This document shows positions 57,846 through 64,000 of a DNA stretch of 64,000 nt, piece after piece. Positions within the stretch are counted from its first letter, which is position 1. Each line of letters starts with the position of its first letter. The stretch is taken from contig NZ_VFPN01000002.1 in NCBI RefSeq assembly GCF_006716695.1, positions 434,001 through 498,000 on the forward strand, in the 5' to 3' direction. The position numbers and the translations under genes are program-made. The notes beneath the pieces are model-generated. The model did not search any database, was not told the DNA's origin, and worked only from the letters and a program-made list of their open reading frames with translations. The stretch is from Klugiella xanthotipulae (GTDB taxonomy: Bacteria; Actinomycetota; Actinomycetes; Actinomycetales; Microbacteriaceae).

Positions 57846-58721
57846 ATGAAAAAGTTTCGCGTAAAAAAGTCTCCCGTAAAAACGTTGATCACCTTCCTCT
57901 TTCTATCGGTCGTTCTGCTCCTGGTCGGCGTGTTTGCCGGATATATGTCCATCACGGATGCGGTGACGTACCAGTCGCTCGACGGGAAAAGCGAGTCGGT
58001 CACTGGAACGGTGACCTCCACGGAGACCGATATCTCGCACGGCCGACGGGGGCGCACCACCACAAAGTATTGCCCGATCTACTCCTACACGACAGTGGAC
58101 GGCGAACGACTGAGCCTGACTGATGACCGCGACTGCCAGTCTTCCCGGAGCAAGGTCCACGAGGGCGCTACCGCACCGATTGTCTACGACCCGAACAACC
58201 CCGAGGTCGCCTTCGTGAACACCCAGAACACCGCGAACAAGATGACCATTGCCGTGGTGCTCTCCGTGTCGGCTTTTGTGGGTGGGTTGCTTCTGCTCGT
58301 CGGCTCGATCATCTTCTTCGCTGTACGTGGCCGAGGCGGGTCAAAAACGTCCGCTCCGGCCTACCAGGGCGGCGGGTACGGGCAGCCGGGGTCGCAGTAC
58401 GGGCAACAGCAACAGTACGGCCAGGCCCCGCAAGAGCAGTATGGGCAGACCACCCCACCGTATGGGCAGGCACAGCCGCAGTACGGTGAGACCCCGCAGT
58501 ACGGGCAACCACAGCCGCAGTACGGCCAGACTCCACCATACGGACAACCGCAACAGTACGGCCAGTCGCCCCAGAATGCTGGGCTGACACCCGCCAGCAA
58601 TCCAATGCAGCCCTACCCAGAACAGGGACAACCGTACCCCCCGCAGCCACAGCCGGGGTCGCCAGCGGGCGATCAGAACTATCCGGGACAACAGTATCCG
58701 GGACAGCCCGGACAGCGTTAG
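57846..58721 (+). CDS. DUF3592 protein, copy 2, with long YGQ-repeat tail
   Basis: A 291-residue protein from the ATG at 57846. The first 165 residues repeat the copy 1 plan: a lysine-rich cytosolic start, a membrane segment (TLITFLFLSVVLLLVGVFAG), the DUF3592 domain (CPIYSYTTVDGE, YDPNNPEVAFVNTQNTAN), and a second membrane segment. From about residue 175, a cytosolic tail made of more than ten short repeats follows, with the pattern QYGQ, PQYGQ or PPYGQ and a proline-glutamine end. The tail is low-complexity and disordered, with evenly spaced tyrosines. The family function is unknown, but the tail resembles prion-like or phase-separating segments. Confidence 0.82.
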   Translation: MKKFRVKKSPVKTLITFLFLSVVLLLVGVFAGYMSITDAVTYQSLDGKSESVTGTVTSTETDISHGRRGRTTTKYCPIYSYTTVDGERLSLTDDRDCQSSRSKVHEGATAPIVYDPNNPEVAFVNTQNTANKMTIAVVLSVSAFVGGLLLLVGSIIFFAVRGRGGSKTSAPAYQGGGYGQPGSQYGQQQQYGQAPQEQYGQTTPPYGQAQPQYGETPQYGQPQPQYGQTPPYGQPQQYGQSPQNAGLTPASNPMQPYPEQGQPYPPQPQPGSPAGDQNYPGQQYPGQPGQR

Positions 58722-58772
58722 CCCGGGAGAAGGGTGCGCTCGACAGGCCGCGCCAACAGGTCATCGGACAGC

Positions 58773-58810
58773 ATTGAGGCGCTGGTCCCCGCGGGGACCA
58801 GCGCCTCAAT
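58773..58810. terminator. Strong bidirectional terminator
   Basis: An 18-base perfect stem: ATTGAGGCGCTGGTCCCC (58773-58790) with GGGGACCAGCGCCTCAAT (58793-58810) and a two-base centre. It separates the converging DUF3592 and glycerol kinase genes. Confidence 0.85.
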
Positions 58811-58828
58811 GGCATCGGCTAGTGCCTG

Positions 58829-60343
58829 CTACACAACATCCTCATCAACCCAGTCCAGGGTCTTCTGAACGGCCTTCTTCCAGTTGCGGTAGAGCCGGTC
58901 ACGCGTGGCAGACTCCAGGTTGGGCTCCCAGCGGCGATCCTCCTGCCAGTTGTTGCGCAGCTCACCCAGGTTCTTCCAGAAACCCACGGCAAGGCCCGCG
59001 GCGTAGGCCGCACCGAGCGCGGTGGTCTCGGCAACCACCGGACGCACGACGGGCACACCCAGCATGTCGGCCTGGAACTGCATCAGGGTGTCGTTGGCCG
59101 TCATCCCCCCATCGACCTTCAGCTCAGCAAGGGGGACACCGGAGTCGGCATTCACCGCGTCGAGCACCTCGGTGGTCTGGTACGCGGTGGATTCCAGCGC
59201 GGCGCGGGCAATGTGGCCCTTGTTCACGAAACGGGTGAGACCCACGAGGGCACCCCGCGCATCCGGCCGCCAATAGGGGGCAAACAGGCCCGAGAACGCG
59301 GGCACAAAGTACGCACCGCCGTTATCCTCGACCGTGTTGGCGAGCTGCTCAATCTCGGGGGCCGAACTAATCAGGCCAATGTTGTCGCGCAGCCACTGCA
59401 CGAGCGAACCCGTGACCGCGATTGAGCCCTCCAGTGCATAGTGGGGCTTGGCATCCCCCAGCTGATAGCCCAGCGTGGTGAGCAGACCGTTCTCGGAGTG
59501 CACAATCTCCTCACCCGTGTTGAAGATCAGGAAGTTACCCGTACCGTAGGTGTTCTTCGCCTCACCGGCATCAAAAGCGGCCTGGCCAAAGGTGGCGGCC
59601 TGCTGGTCGCCCAGGATGCCCGCAATGGGAACCTCGCGCAGCAGCGACGTGTCGTGGGCATGCCCGTACACCTCGGAGGAGCTCTTAATCGCGGGCAGCA
59701 TCGACATCGGCACGCCGAACTCGGCCACAATGTCCTCGTCCCAGGCCAGGGTCTCCAGGTTCATAAACAGGGTGCGGGAGGCGTTGGTCACGTCGGTGAC
59801 GTGCACGCCCCCATCCGTTCCCCCGGTCAGGTTCCACAGCACCCACGAGTCGGTCGTGCCAAAGAGCAGATCGCCCGCCTCCGCCTTCGCGCGCGCGCCC
59901 GGCACATTTTCCAGAATCCAGGCGATCTTGGTGCCAGCGAAGTAGGTGGCCAGGGGCAGGCCCACCGTCTTCTTGAAACGCTCCACCCCGCCGTTGGCCG
60001 CCAGGCGGTCCACAATCGGCTGGGTGCGGGTGTCCTGCCACACGATAGCGTTGTACACGGCCTGACCGGTGGTCTTATCCCACACCACGGTGGTCTCGCG
60101 CTGGTTGGTGATCCCAATAGACACGATCTGGTGGCGGGTGAGCCCCGCCTTCGACAGCGCCTGGCCAATCACCTCGCGGGTGTTGTTCCAGATCTCGGCC
60201 GGGTCGTGCTCAACCCACCCAGCCTGCGGAAAAATCTGTTCGTGCTCCAGCTGCCCGGTAGCCACAATGGACCCCTGGCGGTCGAAGATGATCGACCGGG
60301 TACTCGTGGTCCCCTGGTCAATGGCAATAACGTATTCGGACAT
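58829..60343 (-). CDS. glpK: Glycerol kinase
   Basis: Phosphorylates glycerol to glycerol-3-phosphate using ATP. The 504-residue FGGY kinase starts [17 protein letters not shown], has the [18 protein letters not shown] segment, [14 protein letters not shown] in the middle, and [18 protein letters not shown] near the C-terminus. The order on this strand is glpD, glpF, glpK, and a strong hairpin follows glpK. It likely shares regulation with the divergent SorC regulator. Confidence 0.97.
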   Translation of the reverse strand: MSEYVIAIDQGTTSTRSIIFDRQGSIVATGQLEHEQIFPQAGWVEHDPAEIWNNTREVIGQALSKAGLTRHQIVSIGITNQRETTVVWDKTTGQAVYNAIVWQDTRTQPIVDRLAANGGVERFKKTVGLPLATYFAGTKIAWILENVPGARAKAEAGDLLFGTTDSWVLWNLTGGTDGGVHVTDVTNASRTLFMNLETLAWDEDIVAEFGVPMSMLPAIKSSSEVYGHAHDTSLLREVPIAGILGDQQAATFGQAAFDAGEAKNTYGTGNFLIFNTGEEIVHSENGLLTTLGYQLGDAKPHYALEGSIAVTGSLVQWLRDNIGLISSAPEIEQLANTVEDNGGAYFVPAFSGLFAPYWRPDARGALVGLTRFVNKGHIARAALESTAYQTTEVLDAVNADSGVPLAELKVDGGMTANDTLMQFQADMLGVPVVRPVVAETTALGAAYAAGLAVGFWKNLGELRNNWQEDRRWEPNLESATRDRLYRNWKKAVQKTLDWVDEDVV

Positions 60344-60374
60344 AAATTAACTCCTTATTATCACGGAGGTGCGG

Positions 60375-61127
60375 TTAAAGAATGGGGAGCAGGAAGGCGG
60401 AGGCCCAGCCGGCGAGCGCGCCGCCGAGCAGCGGACCCACCACGGGCACCCACGCGTACGACCAGTCACTGCCACCCTTGCCGCGAATCGGCAGGAGAGC
60501 GTGCACAATACGCGGGCCAAGGTCACGGGCGGGGTTGATCGCGTACCCGGTCGGGCCACCGAGAGAAGCACCAATGGCGAGCACCACGAGGGCAACGGGC
60601 AACGCACCGAGCGAGGCGAGACCCGTGGCGTCACCGTTGCGGCCAAACGCCATCACCATGAGGACCAACACGAAGGTGCCGATGACCTCGGTGACCAGGT
60701 TCCACCCGGAGGAGCGGATACCGGGGCCCGTCGAAAACACGCCCAGCTTGTCGGCCTGGCTCTCGGTCTCGTCAAAGTGTTTCTTGTAGCTGAGGTAGAC
60801 GAGTGCGGCACCCAGCATGGCACCCACCATCTGGGCGGCGATGTAGGTGAGGGTGGAGACGGGCGTAACCGCAATACCGGGGACAAACTCCGTAGCCCCA
60901 CTCGTAATCACGCCCAGCGTGACGGCGGGGTTGAGGTGCGCGCCCGAGGCGTACGAAGCGAGAACACCAATGTACACAGCGAGACCCCAACCGAAGTTGA
61001 TGAGCAGCCAACCGCCGTCCTTACCCTTCGACTTGGCGAGGAGAACGTTGGCGACAACACCCCCACCCAGCAGCAACAGGAGCGCGGTTCCCACCGTCTC
61101 AGAGAGGAAAATTGTTCCTAAATTCAT
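60375..61127 (-). CDS. glpF: Glycerol facilitator (MIP family)
   Basis: Membrane channel for glycerol entry. The 250-residue protein has six membrane segments and both half-helix NPA motifs: [13 protein letters not shown] and [13 protein letters not shown]. The Asp after the second NPAR is typical of aquaglyceroporins, so it favours glycerol over water. It lies 31 bases before glpK. The start ATG is at 61125-61127. Confidence 0.95.
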   Translation of the reverse strand: MNLGTIFLSETVGTALLLLLGGGVVANVLLAKSKGKDGGWLLINFGWGLAVYIGVLASYASGAHLNPAVTLGVITSGATEFVPGIAVTPVSTLTYIAAQMVGAMLGAALVYLSYKKHFDETESQADKLGVFSTGPGIRSSGWNLVTEVIGTFVLVLMVMAFGRNGDATGLASLGALPVALVVLAIGASLGGPTGYAINPARDLGPRIVHALLPIRGKGGSDWSYAWVPVVGPLLGGALAGWASAFLLPIL

Positions 61128-61157
61128 GTCAGCATTGACCTTTCACACAGGGGTTAT

Positions 61158-61184
61158 ACACCCCCGCCAACGTGGCGGGGGTGT
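61158..61184. terminator. Hairpin between glpD and glpF
   Basis: ACACCCCCGCCA (61158-61169) pairs with TGGCGGGGGTGT (61173-61184), a 12-base stem with a three-base loop, between glpD and glpF. On the plus strand it is followed a few bases later by six T residues. It could limit readthrough from glpD into glpF and glpK or stabilise the transcript. Confidence 0.55.
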
Positions 61185-61200
61185 TGGGGATTTTTTGGGG

Positions 61201-62934
61201 TTAGTTGTGCGCGACGGCGTCGAGCTGCAACCCGTGTTCGTCCGCGAGCACGGAGAGGGTCTTCTGGATATCGGCGACTCGTTCCGCTGCTGTCCAGCCG
61301 AGCACCGAGGCGGCCACATCCGCAAGCTCCACAATCACCGGAGTGGTGACCTGCCCCGTGAAAGACAGGCTCGTGCGGCGTTGAGTTAGGTCGAGCACGC
61401 TCACCACGTGCTCGGTCTCAATCAGGTAAGTGATCTCCTGATAACTATAGCCGGATGTATGTAGCAGGGGTGTATCACCATGCTCCGCCAAGGCTTCGAT
61501 CACGTTGACCGCCCGGGTGCCGTAGCGGGTCAGCAGCGTATCCACCCGCTCGGCGGGCAGACCGTTACGGTGGGTCGCCACCCAGGCGGCACGCTCACTG
61601 TCGGTACGGGGGAAGTCGCGGCCACCACCGATGGGCAGCCCCACCGTGCTCACGGTGCGCTTCCGGCCCAGGGCGTCCAGCACCTCGGTGCTGAGGTGCT
61701 CGGCGAGGGCGCGGAACGTGGTCCACTTACCGCCCACCAGGCTCAACACTGTGGGAGACCCGGCATGTTCGTGACGTTTCTCGATGCGGTAATCGCGGGA
61801 GACGAAGCCGGGCTGGGTATCGTCGTGCGTGGGCAGCGGGCGGATACCCGAGAATCGGTACACGATCTGCTCACGGTTCACCTCAATCGCTGGAAAAACG
61901 TGAGCAACCAGATCGAAGAAGTAGTCGATCTCTTCCTCGGTGCACACGCTCGGTGTGCTCGGGTCGGCGTTGATGTCGGTGGTGCCCACCATCACGCGGC
62001 CCTTGAGCGGGTAAATCAGCACGATACGACCGTCGTTGTGCTCGAAGAAGATCTCGTGACCGCCCGTGGCCGCGAGCAGCTCGGGGTTATCGAGCACAAT
62101 GTGCGAACCCTTGGTACCACCCATGAAGTGAGTGGGGGTGCCCAGGGCACGATTGGTGAGGTCGGTCCAGGGGCCGCTCGTGTTGACCACAACATCCGCA
62201 GCAATCGTGTACTCGGCCCCCGTCTGGGTATCGCGAACGGTCACCCCTGCGTCGGTCATCCCCACGGCTTCCAGGTAGTTGGCGGCGCGGGCGTGCGGAC
62301 CCGCCGCGAGGCCGTCGAGGAGCACATCGAGGGCGAGGCGCTCCGGGTCGTGCATCGACGCATCAAAATAAGTGGCGGTGTATTTGAGGCCACCGTTGAG
62401 CTGCGGTAACTCGGCGAGCGACTTCGTGCGCCCCGTGAAGCGGTGACGGGGCACCGATCCGCCGTCGCGCGAGAAAGAGTCGTACATCATGAGCCCCAGC
62501 TTGATGAGGAACGCGCCCCGCTCCTTCGGCTTGCCCTGCTTGTGCGTGAGGAAGCGCAGCGGTGCGCTCAGGATGCCCGAGAAGGTACTAAAGATCGGTA
62601 CGGTCGTGGGCAGCGGCTTCACATAGTGCGGGGCAATCTTGATGAGCCCGTTGCGCTCCTGGACCGACTCGCGCACGAGACGGAACTCACCGTTTTCGAG
62701 GTATCGGATGCCGCCGTGAATCATGTGGCTTGACGCCGAGGACGCGCCCGAGCACCAGTCGCCACGCTCCACCAGGACAACGTCAACCCCCTGGAGAGCC
62801 AGGTCGCGGAACGTGGCAATACCGTTGATGCCACCACCGATAATCAGCACCTGTGCACGGGGCCGCCGAGCGATGAGGGCAACAGGCTCGCGGAGGGCGG
62901 GAGGGCCCGACGCGGATTCTGGGGCAGCTGACAT
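61201..62934 (-). CDS. glpD: Glycerol-3-phosphate dehydrogenase, aerobic FAD type
   Basis: Oxidises glycerol-3-phosphate to DHAP and passes electrons to quinone. The ATG at 62932-62934 follows AAAGGAG, giving 577 residues; the frame is open farther upstream. FAD-binding QVLIIGGGINGIATFRDLAL is followed by the family stretch SGASSASSHMIHGGIRYLE. The C-terminal domain (from about residue 400) is helical, with FRALAEHLSTEVLDAL. It is first in the glp operon and its promoter overlaps that of the divergent regulator. Confidence 0.95.
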   Translation of the reverse strand: MSAAPESASGPPALREPVALIARRPRAQVLIIGGGINGIATFRDLALQGVDVVLVERGDWCSGASSASSHMIHGGIRYLENGEFRLVRESVQERNGLIKIAPHYVKPLPTTVPIFSTFSGILSAPLRFLTHKQGKPKERGAFLIKLGLMMYDSFSRDGGSVPRHRFTGRTKSLAELPQLNGGLKYTATYFDASMHDPERLALDVLLDGLAAGPHARAANYLEAVGMTDAGVTVRDTQTGAEYTIAADVVVNTSGPWTDLTNRALGTPTHFMGGTKGSHIVLDNPELLAATGGHEIFFEHNDGRIVLIYPLKGRVMVGTTDINADPSTPSVCTEEEIDYFFDLVAHVFPAIEVNREQIVYRFSGIRPLPTHDDTQPGFVSRDYRIEKRHEHAGSPTVLSLVGGKWTTFRALAEHLSTEVLDALGRKRTVSTVGLPIGGGRDFPRTDSERAAWVATHRNGLPAERVDTLLTRYGTRAVNVIEALAEHGDTPLLHTSGYSYQEITYLIETEHVVSVLDLTQRRTSLSFTGQVTTPVIVELADVAASVLGWTAAERVADIQKTLSVLADEHGLQLDAVAHN

Positions 62935-63028
62935 GGTGGTGCTCCTTTGTGACCGTCGGGAGGCGTTCCAGATACTCCCGTGCAAACTTGTTTCAGTATG
63001 ACCAGGTGCACGCTAGGCTCATAACGAA

Positions 63029-63042
63029 TGCACAAACGTGCA
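63029..63042. promoter_or_regulatory. TGCAC-N4-GTGCA palindrome between glpD and the regulator
   Basis: TGCAC (63029-63033) and GTGCA (63038-63042) flank AAAC. Another TGCAC is at 63007-63011. The pattern is typical of a SorC/DeoR-type operator, lies about 15 bases upstream of the regulator start and about 95 bases upstream of glpD, and could control both divergent units. Confidence 0.5.
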
Positions 63043-63056
63043 GAAAGTGGGGTATT

Positions 63057-64000
63057 GTGGGCGAGTCTCGCACCGAGAACACAGAAAAGGTGCGCACCGC
63101 GATCACGGTGGCCAGCCTCTACTACCTCAAAGACTGGACCATGGAGGCCATCGCGCGTGAGTTGCGCGTCTCGCGATCCACCATCTCTCGCCTCCTGTCC
63201 TACGCGCGCACGACCGGTCTGGTAGATATCACGGTGCACTCCCCCTTCGTGGAGCCCTCGCTGATCGAGGCCGAGTTGCACTCCCGCTTCGGCATCAGCG
63301 CCCGGGTGGTCTCCACCCCGGAGTCCATCAATGAGACTGATCGCCTGGCGCGGGTGGCCCTCGCCGCGGCCCGGCTACTCGGTCAGCAGATGGACTCCGA
63401 TATGTCGCTCGGTGTGGCCTGGGGGGCCACCATCAGTGCGGTCGCCCGCAACCTCTCCCCCCGTCCCACCCGCAACTCGCGCATCGTGCAGCTCAACGGA
63501 GCGGCCAACTCGCGCACCTCGGGCAGCCGATACGCGAGCGAAATTCTCAGCCGGTTCGGCGAAGCCTACACCGCACACGTCATGCAGTTTCCCGTGCCAG
63601 CATTCTTCGACAACCCCGCGACCAAGCAGGCACTGTGGCAGGAGCGGAGCATTAGCCGCATCGTGGCGGCGCAGAAAACACTCGATATTGCGCTCTTCAG
63701 CGTGGGCTCGCCACTGGCCGAGGTGCCCAGTCATGTGTATAGCGGCGGATACCTCGACCGTGAAGACTTCGGCTCACTCGGTCAACAGAACGTGGTGGGC
63801 GACGTAGCAACGGTGTTCTTCCGGGCCGACGGGACGTGGGCGGATATCCCGCTCAACGCCCGGGCCTCGGGGCCGGGGCTGGATGTCTTGCGCGGCATCC
63901 CACGCCGCATCTGCGTGTGCTCGGGCTCCACTAAAGTGCGCAGCCTAGCCGGACTCCTCGCCGGGGGCGTGGTGACCGATCTCGTGATCGACGAGGAGAG
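63057..64000 (+). CDS. SorC-family sugar-binding transcriptional regulator, partial
   Basis: The C-terminal end lies outside the window; about 314 residues are visible. I use the GTG at 63057. The N-terminal helix-turn-helix is clear: ASLYYLKDWTMEAIARELRVSRSTISRLLSYARTTGLV. The downstream part is the SIS-like sugar-phosphate-binding domain of SorC regulators, with LGVAWGATISAVARNL, IVQLNGAANS and SVGSPLAEVPSHVYSGGYL. The glycerol genes are divergent, so glycerol-3-phosphate or another phospho-sugar may be the inducer; this is inference. A palindrome just upstream could be its operator. Confidence 0.88.
   Translation, partial: MGESRTENTEKVRTAITVASLYYLKDWTMEAIARELRVSRSTISRLLSYARTTGLVDITVHSPFVEPSLIEAELHSRFGISARVVSTPESINETDRLARVALAAARLLGQQMDSDMSLGVAWGATISAVARNLSPRPTRNSRIVQLNGAANSRTSGSRYASEILSRFGEAYTAHVMQFPVPAFFDNPATKQALWQERSISRIVAAQKTLDIALFSVGSPLAEVPSHVYSGGYLDREDFGSLGQQNVVGDVATVFFRADGTWADIPLNARASGPGLDVLRGIPRRICVCSGSTKVRSLAGLLAGGVVTDLVIDEE

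Noticed and set aside
58360-58580. Short repeats that could be taken for a CRISPR array
   Set aside because: The repeats are three to five codons long, in frame, and encode YGQ units; there are no regular unique spacers.
59441-60538. 365-residue plus-strand open frame
   Set aside because: It is antisense to glpK and part of glpF, both with full family motifs.

Overview
The window looks like a chromosomal segment of a high-GC Gram-positive actinobacterium, most likely Microbacteriaceae. This rests on the gene content and order: an acyl-CoA carboxylase with a separate small epsilon subunit, birA / PH-domain protein / purK / purE / LCP ligase, an LpdA-type quinone reductase, a BMP-type nucleoside importer beside nucleoside salvage enzymes, and sdhCDAB followed by yihY, xth and trpS. 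GTG starts and purine-rich Shine-Dalgarno sites are frequent. The genus cannot be fixed from sequence inspection alone. I saw no rRNA, tRNA, CRISPR array, replication origin or intact insertion sequence.

Layout. 1-11,032 is a cell-surface polysaccharide region: five glycosyltransferases, the dTDP-rhamnose genes rfbA, rfbC and rfbD (rfbB is not here), a small membrane protein and an LCP ligase that would attach the polymer to the wall. 11,029-18,806 holds purE and purK on either side of the acyl-CoA carboxylase beta/epsilon pair, biotin ligase, an inserted fur-catalase pair and a PH-domain membrane protein, then a YbaK-type tRNA deacylase. 18,931-23,205 has a DUF4166 protein and then two isolated phage tail-fibre/tailspike-like genes with no other phage genes. 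23,422-30,163 has a MetE-like core methyltransferase, an RNA uracil methyltransferase, Maf, the biotin-carrying carboxylase alpha subunit and an LpdA-like flavoprotein.

30,434-48,888 is a nucleoside uptake and salvage block: purine nucleoside phosphorylase, phosphosugar/phosphopentomutase, adenosine deaminase, thymidine phosphorylase, cytidine deaminase, two permeases (one carrying an extra N-terminal DUF5684-like domain), an ATPase and two BMP lipoproteins. It is interrupted by a membrane protein plus CoA-transferase and by a complete glycine-betaine-type osmoprotectant importer. Pentose phosphates from the phosphorylases can be isomerised by the mutase and enter central metabolism. 48,954-53,807 has mannose-1-phosphate guanylyltransferase and the full succinate dehydrogenase operon. 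53,929-58,721 has YihY, exonuclease III, TrpS and a duplicated DUF3592 gene. The duplication junction carries an IS3-family transposase remnant and a second, decayed copy of the trpS 3' end. 58,829-64,000 is a glycerol catabolic locus (glpK, glpF, glpD) with a divergent SorC-type regulator cut by the window end.

The least expected structures are the isolated tailspike pair, the IS3-scarred trpS/DUF3592 duplication, the DUF5684-permease fusion, and the fur-catalase pair with a PerR/Fur-like palindrome. All assignments come from reading motifs and context; no database search was run.
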